A DNA stretch of 64,000 nucleotides from Shewanella litorisediminis (lineage in GTDB: Bacteria > Pseudomonadota > Gammaproteobacteria > Enterobacterales > Shewanellaceae). The stretch lies in NCBI RefSeq assembly GCF_016834455.1, contig NZ_CP069213.1:50001-114000 (forward strand), read 5' to 3'. Under the pieces are notes generated by a model that searched no databases, was not told the DNA's origin, and saw nothing but the letters and a program-made list of their open reading frames with translations. This document shows, piece by piece, positions 39,533-47,733 of the stretch (its first letter is position 1; every line of letters starts with the position of its first letter). Made by a program: the position numbers and the translations under genes.

Positions 39533-40531
39533 ATGATTGATAACAAGATTCCACTGGTGGATCTCCACCGGCATCTTGACGGCAACGTCAGGGTGCAAAC
39601 CATTTGGGAGCTGGGTCATCAGCACGATATCGCCTTACCGGCGGACTCGCTGGAGACGTTGGCACCTTTCGTTCAAATTCAGGGTAAGGAAACCAGCCTG
39701 GTCGCTTTTTTGAAAAAGCTCGACTGGATGGTGGCCGTGCTCGCAGACCTGGATGCGGTGCAGCGGGTAGCCCGAGAAAACGTAGCCGATGCGGCGCTGT
39801 CGGGCCTCGATTATGCCGAGCTGCGTTTCAGCCCTTATTACATGGCGATGAACCACAAGTTGCCTATCGAAGGCGTGGTGGAGGCCGTGATTGACGGCGT
39901 AAATCAGGGTTTGAAAGCATATCCCCAGGTGAAGATTAACCTGATTGGTATCATGTCCCGCTCCTTCGGTGTGGATGCCTGCACCGCAGAGCTCAATGGC
40001 CTGCTTGCCCACCGCGACAAGCTGGTGGCCATCGACCTGGCCGGTGATGAGCTGGGTTTCCCCGGCAGCCTGTTTAACGATCACTTCAAGCGGGTGCGTG
40101 ACTCAGGGCTTAACATCACGGTACACGCAGGTGAAGCCGCCGGTGCCGAGAGCATGTGGCAGGCGATTCAGGAGCTGGGTGCTACCCGTATCGGCCACGG
40201 CGTGAAGGCGGTGCAGGATCCCAAGCTGATGGAGTATCTGGCCAAGCACCGCATCGGTATCGAGTCTTGCCCCACGTCAAACCTGCAAACCTCCACCGTG
40301 AAGTCGCTTGATGAGCATCCGCTGCGAACCTTCGTGGATGCCGGTGTGCTGGCGTGCCTGAATACCGATGACCCGGGCGTAAGCAACATCGACATCAAAC
40401 ACGAGTACAGACTTGCCCTTAACGAGATGGGTTTCAGCGCTGCTGAGCTTGCCAAACTGCAGGCCAATGGCGTGGAGATGGCGTTTATCTCTGACTCAGA
40501 CCGTAAGGCGCTGTACGCCGCCAAAGCCTGA
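39533..40531 (+). CDS. add: Adenosine deaminase
   Basis: This is a 332-residue enzyme that deaminates adenosine to inosine. Zinc and substrate residues are visible: H12 and H14 in LHRHLDG, the HAGE motif in [10 protein letters not shown], the RIGHG histidine and NTDDPG near the C terminus. The length matches bacterial Add. It stands alone, divergent from the DUF885 gene, and ends at a shared bidirectional terminator with hemN. Confidence 0.95.
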   Translation: MIDNKIPLVDLHRHLDGNVRVQTIWELGHQHDIALPADSLETLAPFVQIQGKETSLVAFLKKLDWMVAVLADLDAVQRVARENVADAALSGLDYAELRFSPYYMAMNHKLPIEGVVEAVIDGVNQGLKAYPQVKINLIGIMSRSFGVDACTAELNGLLAHRDKLVAIDLAGDELGFPGSLFNDHFKRVRDSGLNITVHAGEAAGAESMWQAIQELGATRIGHGVKAVQDPKLMEYLAKHRIGIESCPTSNLQTSTVKSLDEHPLRTFVDAGVLACLNTDDPGVSNIDIKHEYRLALNEMGFSAAELAKLQANGVEMAFISDSDRKALYAAKA

Positions 40532-40550
40532 TTCAGCGAACCTTGAAGAT

Positions 40551-40580
40551 AAAAAAACCGGCCCAGTGGCCGGTTTTTTG
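40551..40580. terminator. Bidirectional terminator between add and hemN
   Basis: CCGGCC (40558-40563) and GGCCGG (40568-40573) are flanked by an A7 run on the left and a T6 run on the right. The hairpin can therefore end transcription from both converging genes. Confidence 0.9.
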
Positions 40581-40616
40581 TTGGCTGAATTGGGCTTGCT
40601 GGCCCTATTCTGCGCC

Positions 40617-41993
40617 TTAAATCACCCTTGAGAACTGCTGCTGACGGGCCTTCTCGCGGAAGTACACGTCAAAACACATGCAGATGTTACGGATAAGCAG
40701 GCGGCCGGTGTCAGACACATGGATGCGACGGTTTTCAATGGTCACCAGCTTGTCGTCGATGAAGGTCTGCAGCAGCTTCAAATCCTGGGCGAAGTAGTCT
40801 TCGAAGGTGAAGCCGAATTTCTCGTCGATAACCGCCATATCCAAATCGAAGTGACAAATAAGCTGCTTGATGACCACGCGGCGGATTTCGTCGTCGTGGT
40901 TAAGCTTACAGCCCTTCCACAGCGCATGGCCATGGTCGTCGATGGCTTCGTAGTAGGGGCGGATATCTTTCTGGTTTTGGGCGTAGCAATCGCCAATCTG
41001 GCTGATGGACGACACACCCAGACCCAGCAGGTCGCATTCTTCCTGGGTGGTGTAACCCTGGAAGTTACGGTGCAGCTTGCCTTCGCGCTGCAGGCGCGCC
41101 AGCTCGTCATCGGGCTTGGCGAAGTGGTCCATGCCGATGTACTGATAACCGGCGTCCACCAAGGTCTCGATGGTCTGGTGCAGGATTTCCAGCTTCTGCT
41201 GCGGTGATGGCAGGTCTTCGTCCTTGATCTTGCGCTGAGCGGCAAAGCGCGCAGGCAAGTGGGCGTAGTTGAACACCGACAGGCGGTCAGGCGACAAGTC
41301 CAGAATGCGCTGGATGGTTTCGGCAAAGGTTTCAGGCGTTTGATGTGGCAGGCCGTAAATCAAATCCACGTTGGTGGACTCAAAACCCATGGCCTTGGCC
41401 TTGCCAATCAGGTCGAAAATAAACTGCTCGTCCTGCGGGCGGTTTACGGCTTCCTGAACCTGCTTGTTGAAGTCCTGCACCCCGATGGAGATACGGTTAA
41501 AACCGGCTTCCTTGAGGGTGTCGAGCATGGTCAGCTCAATCTCGCGCGGGTCGACTTCAATGGAGAACTCGCCTTCGTCGGCAAAGTTGAAGTTGTCCTT
41601 CAAAAGCTTGGTCAGACGCAGTATTTGCTCTGGGCTCAGGAAGGTAGGGGTACCACCGCCCCAGTGCATCTGGGTGACAGTGTAACCCTTGAACAGCGGG
41701 GCACGATTTAAGATTTCACTCGCCAGATATTCGATGTACTGATCGGCCTTGTGGGCGTGGCGGGTAATAACCTTATTGCAGCCGCAGTAATAACAAAGCT
41801 TGGCACAGAAGGGAATGTGAATATAGAGTGACAGTTTATCGCTCTTGCTGTGCTCAATGGCACTCAGCAAATCCTGCTCGGTGAAACCGTCGTTGAACTC
41901 CAGCGCCGTGGGATACGAGGTGTAACGGGGACCGCTGTAATTGTATTTCTCGATCATCGACTGATCCCAGCTGATTTGAGTTGGCTGCTTCAA
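40617..41993 (-). CDS. hemN: Oxygen-independent coproporphyrinogen III oxidase
   Basis: This is a 458-residue radical-SAM enzyme converting coproporphyrinogen III to protoporphyrinogen IX without oxygen. The cluster-binding motif is CAKLCYYCGC (C63, C67, C70, with C72 also present). The N-terminal NYSGPRYTSYPTA, HWGGGTPTFL and IGVQDFN segments are typical of HemN. An inverted repeat GATCAA-N6-TTGATC lies 50-67 nt upstream of the start and may regulate it. The neighbourhood with yihI, engB and polA matches E. coli. Confidence 0.97.
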   Translation of the reverse strand: MKQPTQISWDQSMIEKYNYSGPRYTSYPTALEFNDGFTEQDLLSAIEHSKSDKLSLYIHIPFCAKLCYYCGCNKVITRHAHKADQYIEYLASEILNRAPLFKGYTVTQMHWGGGTPTFLSPEQILRLTKLLKDNFNFADEGEFSIEVDPREIELTMLDTLKEAGFNRISIGVQDFNKQVQEAVNRPQDEQFIFDLIGKAKAMGFESTNVDLIYGLPHQTPETFAETIQRILDLSPDRLSVFNYAHLPARFAAQRKIKDEDLPSPQQKLEILHQTIETLVDAGYQYIGMDHFAKPDDELARLQREGKLHRNFQGYTTQEECDLLGLGVSSISQIGDCYAQNQKDIRPYYEAIDDHGHALWKGCKLNHDDEIRRVVIKQLICHFDLDMAVIDEKFGFTFEDYFAQDLKLLQTFIDDKLVTIENRRIHVSDTGRLLIRNICMCFDVYFREKARQQQFSRVI

Positions 41994-42042
41994 GTCGTGT
42001 CCTCCGGTAATTTAGCAATGGGCGAAGTATGAAGACTTTAAG

Positions 42043-42060
42043 ATCAAATAACCTTGATCC
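42043..42060. promoter_or_regulatory. Inverted repeat between hemN and the amidohydrolase gene
   Basis: GATCAA (42043-42048) and TTGATC (42055-42060) are perfect arms six bases apart in the divergent promoter region. The half-sites resemble FNR half-sites (TTGAT/ATCAA) but in reversed order, so I do not call it an FNR box. Confidence 0.4.
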
Positions 42061-42095
42061 AGGTTGTAAATTTCGTCACAGGAGAAGGAATATCC

Positions 42096-43367
42096 ATGAA
42101 AAAGGCGCTCTTGTCTGTCACTTTATGGACTTTATGTGTGAATGCTCACGCGCTGACACTCATCCACGCGGGAAGTATCATCGATGGTGAGGCGGCCAAG
42201 CCAGTGCGGGAGGCGACACTGGTGCTGGATGGAAATCGCATTCAGGCCATTGAGAAAGGATTTCGCGCCCCGGCTGAAGGCGACACTGTGATAGATTGGC
42301 GCGATGGCACCCTGATGCCGGGCTTTATCGATATGCACACCCATCTGACGTTTCAGGGCAGCAAAGACTCTTACCTCGAGCCCTATACCCTCAATCCTGC
42401 CGATGTGGCCCTGCGTGGGGTGATGTATGGCAAACGCACCCTGAATGCCGGTTTTACCACGGTGCGCGACCTGGGTGATGCCGGGCTCGGCTCTATTGCT
42501 CTTCGAAATGCGATAAACAAGGGTTGGGTGGAAGGCCCAAGGATATTTACCGCAGGTACCAGCATTGGCACCACGGGCGGTCATGCCGATAAGACCAACG
42601 GTCGCAACCAGGAGCTGGTGGGCGACCCCGGACCAAAGGAAGGGGTGATTAATGGTCCTGCCGATGCCTATAAGGCTGTGCGCCAGCGCTATAAAGACGG
42701 TTCCGACCTGATTAAGATTACCGCGACCGGTGGCGTGCTCTCCGTGGCCAAGTGCGGGGAAAACCCCCAATTTACCGATGAAGAGCTCAAGGCCATTGTG
42801 GCCGCTGCCAAGGATTACGGCTTTAAAGTAGCCGTGCATGCCCACGGTAAAGATGGGATGAAGCGGGCGATTCTGGCCGGTGTGAACACCATAGAGCACG
42901 GCACCTACATGGATGAGGAGCTGTTCCCCTTGATGAAAAAACACAATGTGGCGCTGGTGCCCACGTTGCTGGCGGGAGAGTTTGTGGCCGACAAAGCAAA
43001 AATCGACGGCTATTTCCCGGAAGTTGTGAGGCCCAAGGCAGCGGCAATCGGCCCCAAGATCCAGGGAACCTTTGCCAAGGCATACAAGGCCGGAGTGACC
43101 ATCGCCTTCGGTACAGATGCCGGTGTGTATGAGCACGGACGTAACGGCCGTGAGTTTACCCTGATGGTCGATGCCGGTATGCCACCCATGGCGGCGATTC
43201 AGTCGGCCACCTCTGTTGCCGCCAGAGTACTTGGTCAGTCAGACATAGGTACATTAAAAGCGGGCATGTTGGCCGATGTGACCGGAGTAAAAGGAAATCC
43301 ACTGGAAAATATCGCCTTGCTGGAGGCCGTTGACCTGGTGATTAAAGACGGCGTTCGAGTGAAGTAG
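42096..43367 (+). CDS. Exported amidohydrolase (imidazolonepropionase/Xaa-Pro dipeptidase-like)
   Basis: This is a 423-residue metal-dependent hydrolase with a signal peptide (about residues 1-19, ending VNAHA), so it acts in the periplasm. GGAGAAGGA precedes the chosen ATG. Motifs are [11 protein letters not shown] (metal-binding HxH), LIKITATGG (likely carbamylated lysine), [15 protein letters not shown] and [11 protein letters not shown]. This arrangement is typical of the Xaa-Pro dipeptidase-like group of amidohydrolases. The exact substrate cannot be told. It is divergent from hemN and ends at a bidirectional terminator. Confidence 0.9.
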   Translation: MKKALLSVTLWTLCVNAHALTLIHAGSIIDGEAAKPVREATLVLDGNRIQAIEKGFRAPAEGDTVIDWRDGTLMPGFIDMHTHLTFQGSKDSYLEPYTLNPADVALRGVMYGKRTLNAGFTTVRDLGDAGLGSIALRNAINKGWVEGPRIFTAGTSIGTTGGHADKTNGRNQELVGDPGPKEGVINGPADAYKAVRQRYKDGSDLIKITATGGVLSVAKCGENPQFTDEELKAIVAAAKDYGFKVAVHAHGKDGMKRAILAGVNTIEHGTYMDEELFPLMKKHNVALVPTLLAGEFVADKAKIDGYFPEVVRPKAAAIGPKIQGTFAKAYKAGVTIAFGTDAGVYEHGRNGREFTLMVDAGMPPMAAIQSATSVAARVLGQSDIGTLKAGMLADVTGVKGNPLENIALLEAVDLVIKDGVRVK

Positions 43368-43376
43368 ACCGCACAT

Positions 43377-43402
43377 AAAAAGGGCGCATCTGCGCCCTTT
43401 TT
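43377..43402. terminator. Bidirectional terminator
   Basis: AGGGCGCA (43381-43388) and TGCGCCCT (43391-43398) form a hairpin with a 2-nt apex, with AAAA on the left and TTTT on the right. It lies between the amidohydrolase gene and the convergent DUF2489 gene. Confidence 0.9.
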
Positions 43403-43421
43403 GATGGAGTGAAGCCGAGCT

Positions 43422-43889
43422 TCAGTGACTCGCCGCCAGTTTAAAATCTTTCAGACGCTTGGCGTCTTCGAGGATATCTTCTGTCAGTTCTGCCTCAGAT
43501 TTCATGCGTTCAAAGTCGAGCTTCATCCGCTCCGGTTTCGGCAGGGCTTTACGCTGCTCCATTATCGGATGATGGCGAATGCGCTCGAAATGGCGAAAGA
43601 GTGCGGGGTAGTCGTTACTGACGCGCTCTGACAGCGACAAGACTTCGAACAGCTTGGCAATACGCACTACGCCTTCAGATATTTCGCATCTGTCTTCCAA
43701 CATCGCCAGAGCGATATAGCGGATATCGGTGAAGATCTCTTCACGGCGTTTGTCGGCTGCGGCCTTGCGCTCCGCAATGGCAGCTTCCCGGGCCTGGGTT
43801 TGCTTTTTAAGCTTCCACAGCAGGCTGGCCGCATAAGCAGCGAGGACCAGTACAATCAGCGAACCCAAAACGATAAGCAAGGTTGGCAT
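43422..43889 (-). CDS. DUF2489 family membrane protein
   Basis: This is a 155-residue protein with an N-terminal transmembrane helix (about residues 3-27), a charged coiled segment (KKQTQAREAAIAERKAAADKRREE) and a helical DUF2489 domain. The function is unknown. The start is the ATG at 43889, 5-6 nt after GAGGA; a GTG six bases earlier abuts that site and is less likely. It follows yihI after 16 nt and the two genes are often paired in related bacteria. Confidence 0.88.
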   Translation of the reverse strand: MPTLLIVLGSLIVLVLAAYAASLLWKLKKQTQAREAAIAERKAAADKRREEIFTDIRYIALAMLEDRCEISEGVVRIAKLFEVLSLSERVSNDYPALFRHFERIRHHPIMEQRKALPKPERMKLDFERMKSEAELTEDILEDAKRLKDFKLAASH

Positions 43890-43905
43890 GGTCACTCCTC
43901 AACTC

Positions 43906-44442
43906 TCAGTCTTGATCCTGGTACTGCTTGAGTACATCTGCGCCGGATTCGAATCTTGCCAGCAGGGCATCATCGTCATCCCTGTCTTCTGCCTGAGCGT
44001 CTTCGATATCGGTAATACCCAGTTTTTCCATCAAGACTTCAATCTTGGATAACTGCTCGTCGAGCCAGCGCTGATCGTCGGCGCCGAGGACTCGGCCTTC
44101 TTCCAGACGATCCAGCAGTTCGTTCAGACGTGGGTCTTCTTCGAGTTTGAGCAGCAGCTGCTCATCGCTCAGTTTTGGCTGCTTGGGTTTAGGCGCCTTC
44201 ACCTGAGGCTGAGTTTGGGGTGCCAGTTCAAGTGCCACAGGCTTTTTGCTGCCAAGACGTGGATCCTGTTTGCCCTTGCTACCGCGGTTGCCTTGCTTTT
44301 CGGTACCTGGATTCTGACGGCTACCGGACTTATTACCAGTGTCGCGTTTTTTTGAGGATTGCACGCGCTCGGACTTGGGGGTGCGAGGTGCCTGCTTGGG
44401 GGCTGTTCCGCCAGCTTTGCGTGTCTTCTTGATACGGGTCAT
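43906..44442 (-). CDS. yihI: Der GTPase-activating protein YihI
   Basis: This is a 178-residue basic-acidic protein. The N-terminal half is rich in Lys, Arg and Ser/Gly (residues 1-70) and the C-terminal half is acidic and helical, containing LSDEQLLLKLEEDPRLNELLDRLEEG and a D/E-rich end. YihI stimulates the GTPase Der and modulates ribosome assembly. Its position next to hemN and engB is conserved. It shares a minus-strand run with the upstream methyltransferase (36-nt gap) and the DUF2489 gene. Confidence 0.93.
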   Translation of the reverse strand: MTRIKKTRKAGGTAPKQAPRTPKSERVQSSKKRDTGNKSGSRQNPGTEKQGNRGSKGKQDPRLGSKKPVALELAPQTQPQVKAPKPKQPKLSDEQLLLKLEEDPRLNELLDRLEEGRVLGADDQRWLDEQLSKIEVLMEKLGITDIEDAQAEDRDDDDALLARFESGADVLKQYQDQD

Positions 44443-44478
44443 GGGTCTCTAACTCCGAAATGCCTTGAACAGCCCGGC

Positions 44479-45159
44479 TCACAGGGCAGGGCATGAAATT
44501 GGGTCGCGTTTTATAGCAGATCCCGATGGTTTTTGCATCAGGATGAAGTCATTTTCGGCAAATATTAGCCGAAAGCCACTGTCAGCAGCCAAATATTCGA
44601 AGGTTTCCCGACAGGGAAAGCTGACATGGGCCGGGTTATTCTTATGGTGCCATTTACCAAAGCGTGATGGATTCGCCAGCATCCTGGTGCTGATTGCCAA
44701 AAAGCCACCGGCTTTCAGTAAGCGGCAAAAGAGCTGCCATTCCCGATGGGGTGCAGCAAAATGTTCAAACACCCTGAAACAACAAATAAAGTCGTATTGT
44801 ATTTGCAAGGCATCGGGATTCGGTGCCGTAAAGGGATCGTAATGGCGCAGTGCGTGGCCTGCTGATTCCACTTGTCTGTGGCTCTCGGCGTCCAACACCC
44901 GGCCGTAGTTTAATCCTTGCACCTGCATGCCATGCAGACTTGTAATTTGCTCAAGCAGTGACAATAAAAACGGAGACAGCTGGCGTTGATTATCCTGGGT
45001 GCCACCGCGCCCGTAACGTTGACGAATTGCCTGTGGCGGTAAATGGGTTGCGCCATCAGCAAACACCATTCCACAGCTGGCACAACGATGGAAACTGCGT
45101 TTTTTGTCCTGATGGAATAACCGGGTGTCCAGCTTGAGGCACAGGGGGCAACGTCGCAT
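44479..45159 (-). CDS. Zinc-ribbon class I methyltransferase
   Basis: This is a 226-residue protein. An N-terminal zinc ribbon has CxxC pairs at C4/C7 and C26/C29 (MRRCPLC, CASCG). A methyltransferase domain of the Methyltransf_23 type follows, with FICCFRVFEHFAAPHREWQLFCRLLKAGGFLAISTRM. The usual glycine-rich SAM loop is weak, so activity is uncertain. The ATG at 45159 is preferred over an upstream TTG. It lies between yihI and the putative CsrB-type RNA, whose terminator is just upstream. Confidence 0.78.
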   Translation of the reverse strand: MRRCPLCLKLDTRLFHQDKKRSFHRCASCGMVFADGATHLPPQAIRQRYGRGGTQDNQRQLSPFLLSLLEQITSLHGMQVQGLNYGRVLDAESHRQVESAGHALRHYDPFTAPNPDALQIQYDFICCFRVFEHFAAPHREWQLFCRLLKAGGFLAISTRMLANPSRFGKWHHKNNPAHVSFPCRETFEYLAADSGFRLIFAENDFILMQKPSGSAIKRDPISCPAL

Positions 45160-45214
45160 TGAAAGGGTTCGCTTGAGGTTTACCAAGGCAGTGGCAGTAT
45201 AACATGCACAAAAG

Positions 45215-45812
45215 AAAAAAGGCGGCAGTTAGACTGCCGCCTCAACACGGTGCCTCAGCACCTTATCCTGATTCCAAGTATCCATACTTGCTATGTGACT
45301 TTCCCGGTCAGATCCATCTTTTTTTTACTGCTTTCCTTGCGGAAATTTCTCGTTTTTGGTCGTCCAGACACTTTCTAAACCTGTCGCCATCCTGACCACA
45401 GCTTCCGTAGATGGTCTTCATGACACATCTGCTATCCAACCCGTCATCATTGACGCTGAGTAAACCATCCCTGTAGCAGTTACCTTCCAGTGATTACAGC
45501 ATCCAGCCGGCGCATCCAAAGCATGTCGCTTCCGTTGCATCTCTATGCAGAGCACAGAGTTCCATTTGGTTGAGTATCCCTGAACTTTTAAGGGGAGTGC
45601 TAAACAGCAAGATGCCAAACGTGGCGTTCCCTTATTTGATTTCACCCGGACTTCATCACGAAATCACTACTCATTATTATTATTTGCGAGTGGGCTTAGT
45701 AATATTATTGTTATTGCTTGACTTTATTCTTATATCTTGAATGTAAACAGTACCGAAACCTGTATGTTGTTAGTATGATTTTTGCGCATACAGCTGGGTT
45801 CGCTTTGGTACG
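45215..45812 (-). ncRNA. CsrB/CsrC-family regulatory RNA (5' end uncertain)
   Basis: Read on the minus strand, 45630 to 45266 contains 18 GGA motifs in about 365 nt, roughly three times the random expectation. Several sit in hairpin loops, for example CAAGTA-TGGA-TACTTG (45290-45275). The unit ends in a strong terminator: GGCGGCAG (45241-45234) pairs with CTGCCGCC (45228-45221), followed by TTTTTT. Such RNAs titrate the translational regulator CsrA. It lies between yihI and engB, where E. coli has csrC. The 5' end is taken from a near-consensus promoter at 45819-45847; a later start near 45695 is possible. Confidence 0.8.
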
Positions 45813-45818
45813 ACGGAC

Positions 45819-45847
45819 ATTAAAGCGAAAACCGTGATCAGTGTCAA
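45819..45847 (-). promoter_or_regulatory. Near-consensus sigma-70 promoter for the CsrB-type RNA
   Basis: On the minus strand TTGACA (45847-45842) and TTTAAT (45824-45819) are separated by 17 bp, giving a start near 45812. Confidence 0.65.
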
Positions 45848-45862
45848 GTGAAAATATAATCA

Positions 45863-45874
45863 GTTTACGTAAAC
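45863..45874. promoter_or_regulatory. Perfect palindrome upstream of the CsrB-type promoter
   Basis: GTTTACGTAAAC is a perfect 12-bp palindrome centred about 56 bp upstream of the predicted RNA start, a usual activator position. It does not match the TGTAAG-N6-CTTACA box of GacA/UvrY, so the binding protein is unknown. Confidence 0.45.
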
Positions 45875-45894
45875 GTCAACTTTGCCGCAAAATA

Positions 45895-45918
45895 AAAGGG
45901 CGAACTCAGTCACCCTTT
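45895..45918 (-). terminator. Intrinsic terminator after cytochrome c4 gene
   Basis: On the minus strand AAAGGGTG (45918-45911) pairs with CGCCCTTT (45902-45895) with one wobble pair and an 8-nt loop, followed by TATTTT. Confidence 0.75.
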
Positions 45919-45932
45919 ATCTGTATCAAAAC

Positions 45933-46553
45933 TTACTTCAGATTAGCAAGGTACTTGGACAGTGCGTCGATGTCAGCATCGCTCAGCTTTTTCGCCACAT
46001 CCTGCATCATACCGTTCAGGTCGTTGGTACGAGACTTGTCGCGGAACTTGGTCAGCTGGATCTTGATGTAGTTGGCATGTTGGCCAGCAACCATTGGGAA
46101 ACCGGCTTGCTCGGTACCTTTGCCATCCGGCCCGTGGCAGGCGATACAGGCAGTAATACCACGAGACATGTCGCCACCCTTGTACAGCTGCTCACCCAGA
46201 GCGGGTACATCGGCAACTGGCGAGTGGGTTTGAGTCTGGCTTGCAAAGAAAGCAGCCAAATCAGCCATGTCCTGTTCATTCAGGGTCATCACCATGCCAC
46301 CCATGATCGGATCCATACGGCCTTCTTTGCCGCCGGTCTTCATGGCACTTTGGAATTCGTGCAATTGCTTTTCCAGGTACTTAGCGTGTTGACCGGCCAG
46401 CTTGGGGTACATGTCGATCATGCTGTTGCCATCGGCGCCGTGACAGGCAACGCACAGAGCCGCTTTGGATTGACCCGCCGCCGCATCACCTTCAGCCATC
46501 GCATTGGTAGACATAGCAGCGAAAACAGACAGCGCAAGAGCTAACTTTTTCAT
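45933..46553 (-). CDS. Cytochrome c4 (di-haem)
   Basis: This is a 206-residue periplasmic cytochrome. A signal peptide (residues 1-20, ending NAMA) is followed by two c-type haem domains with CxxCH motifs: C34-V-A-C37-H38 and a second in TACIACHGPDGKG. Methionine axial ligands are expected in each half. Cytochrome c4 carries electrons to terminal oxidases. The ATG at 46553 is chosen because the frame before it lacks a signal and ribosome site. It is divergent from engB and ends at its own terminator. Confidence 0.94.
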   Translation of the reverse strand: MKKLALALSVFAAMSTNAMAEGDAAAGQSKAALCVACHGADGNSMIDMYPKLAGQHAKYLEKQLHEFQSAMKTGGKEGRMDPIMGGMVMTLNEQDMADLAAFFASQTQTHSPVADVPALGEQLYKGGDMSRGITACIACHGPDGKGTEQAGFPMVAGQHANYIKIQLTKFRDKSRTNDLNGMMQDVAKKLSDADIDALSKYLANLK

Positions 46554-46722
46554 AGCGTTCCAACTTCTTGTTAAGATTATTGTCCCGAGCTTACCGGCCT
46601 GGCCCGCAAGCGTGGTAATATAGCGTATATGTGATCGGGGCAATATTTTACACGAAAACGTGCAAAAGTAAGCAATTCTTCGACAAATTCTGCCCCAGCC
46701 TGACAATTATCCGGAGTCCACA

Positions 46723-47376
46723 GTGAATCAAACCCGTATCGATTTTCGCCAAGCCAAATTTTTGATCAGTGCACCGGATATTGCCCATCTGGACAAGCAT
46801 CTGCCGGGTGATGTTGGCGTAGAAATCGCCTTTGCCGGCCGTTCCAACGCCGGAAAGTCCAGTGCACTCAATGCCCTGACAGAACAAAAAAGCTTGGCCC
46901 GTACCAGTAAAACCCCAGGGCGCACCCAGCTGATTAACGTATTTGAGCTCGATGCTCAGCGTCGTTTGGTGGACTTGCCCGGTTATGGATTTGCCAAGGT
47001 GCCGCTGGAGATGAAACACAAATGGCAAAATGCCCTGGGTGAGTACCTGCAGAAGCGTGCCTGCCTGAGTGGCGTGGTGGTGTTAATGGATATTCGTCAC
47101 CCACTGAAAGATCTCGACCGGCAGATGATTGAATGGTCTGTTGCCAGTGAAATACCGGTACTGGCATTGCTTACCAAGGCCGACAAACTGGGTCAGAGTG
47201 AGAAGATGAAAACCGTCAATGCGGTGCGTAAAGAACTGGCAGAATTTGGCGATTGGGTATCGGTGGAGCCATTTTCAGCCTTGAAGGGCACAGGTAAGCC
47301 CAAAGTGCTGGCGATTCTGGACGCCTGGTGTCACCCGGATTGGTTGGTCGAAGAGTTGGAGCAAGCCGAAGACTAA
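46723..47376 (+). CDS. engB: Ribosome biogenesis GTP-binding protein EngB/YihA
   Basis: This is a 217-residue TRAFAC GTPase needed for large-subunit assembly. The G motifs are G1 [10 protein letters not shown]2 region TPGRTQ, G3 DLPGYG and G4 TKADK, with the G5-like SALKGTG. The length and motifs match E. coli YihA. It sits between cytochrome c4 and Spot 42, as its E. coli counterpart sits next to spf. An intrinsic terminator follows. Confidence 0.96.
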   Translation: MNQTRIDFRQAKFLISAPDIAHLDKHLPGDVGVEIAFAGRSNAGKSSALNALTEQKSLARTSKTPGRTQLINVFELDAQRRLVDLPGYGFAKVPLEMKHKWQNALGEYLQKRACLSGVVVLMDIRHPLKDLDRQMIEWSVASEIPVLALLTKADKLGQSEKMKTVNAVRKELAEFGDWVSVEPFSALKGTGKPKVLAILDAWCHPDWLVEELEQAED

Positions 47377-47396
47377 TGCCGTATCCCATGGATAAG

Positions 47397-47418
47397 CGCC
47401 GCGATAGCGGCGTTTTTT
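47397..47418 (+). terminator. Intrinsic terminator after engB
   Basis: CGCCGC (47397-47402) and GCGGCG (47407-47412) form a hairpin with a 4-nt loop followed by TTTTTT. Confidence 0.88.
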
Positions 47419-47454
47419 ATTGCCTGTTGTCAGCAGTCTGGGTTTATCGGGCAT

Positions 47455-47565
47455 AAAAAAACGCCGACGGACCAGCCATCGGCGCAAAGTCTTAGCTCTT
47501 TTGGGGAGAAGCTAAAAAATTCAACAAGACTCAAGTACCACCAAACTGCTTCGATGGCTCTCAAT
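47455..47565 (-). ncRNA. Candidate small RNA downstream of Spot 42
   Basis: This unit has its own promoter-like boxes and its own terminator. On the minus strand CGCCGATGG (47484-47476) pairs with CCGTCGGCG (47470-47462) with one wobble pair and a 5-nt loop, followed by TTTTTTT (47461-47455). Upstream, TTAGCT (47515-47510) and AGCTAA (47497-47492) form a hairpin whose loop exposes CTCCCC, preceded by a T6 run suited to Hfq. A CUCCCC loop is typical of small RNAs that pair with ribosome sites. The stretch could also be a back-up terminator for Spot 42 read-through. Confidence 0.5.
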
Positions 47566-47571
47566 GAACAC

Positions 47572-47600
47572 ATCTTATCCACTCTCTCCGTGGATTTAAA
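47572..47600 (-). promoter_or_regulatory. Promoter-like boxes for the candidate small RNA
   Basis: On the minus strand TTTAAA (47600-47595) and TAAGAT (47577-47572) are 17 bp apart, each matching four of six consensus bases. The start would be near 47565. Confidence 0.4.
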
Positions 47601-47629
47601 GTAAAAACTCTAAAAATTTTTCAGGGCAT

Positions 47630-47733
47630 AAAAAAAGCCCCAGCATACGAGATGCTGGGGCGCCATTATTTGGCATCACTATCAAGTGAAATAAAGGTCT
47701 GAAAGATAGAACATCTTAACCTCTGTACCCTAC
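47630..47733 (-). ncRNA. spf: Spot 42 small RNA
   Basis: The minus strand starts GTAGGGTACAGAGGTTAAGA and continues TGTTCTATCTTTCAGACCTT, nearly identical to the 5' half of E. coli Spot 42. A terminator stem follows, GCCCCAGCAT (47661-47652 read on the minus strand) pairing with ATGCTGGGGC (47646-47637), and a T7 run. Spot 42 is an Hfq-dependent RNA that represses genes for secondary carbon use. The location between engB and polA is the same as in E. coli. A -10 box (TATTAT) lies at the right distance upstream. Confidence 0.95.

Noticed and set aside
42132..43136. A 334-codon frame on the minus strand
   Set aside because: It is antisense to the amidohydrolase gene, which has clear catalytic motifs, a signal peptide and a ribosome site.
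45418..45645. A 75-codon minus-strand frame inside the CsrB-type region
   Set aside because: The GGA spacing, terminator and gene context explain the sequence better as RNA; the frame starts at GTG without a convincing ribosome site or family match.
47430..47567. A short minus-strand frame (about 47 codons) over the candidate small RNA
   Set aside because: Its ATG lies in the predicted -10 box, upstream of the predicted start, so the proposed transcript would not contain it.
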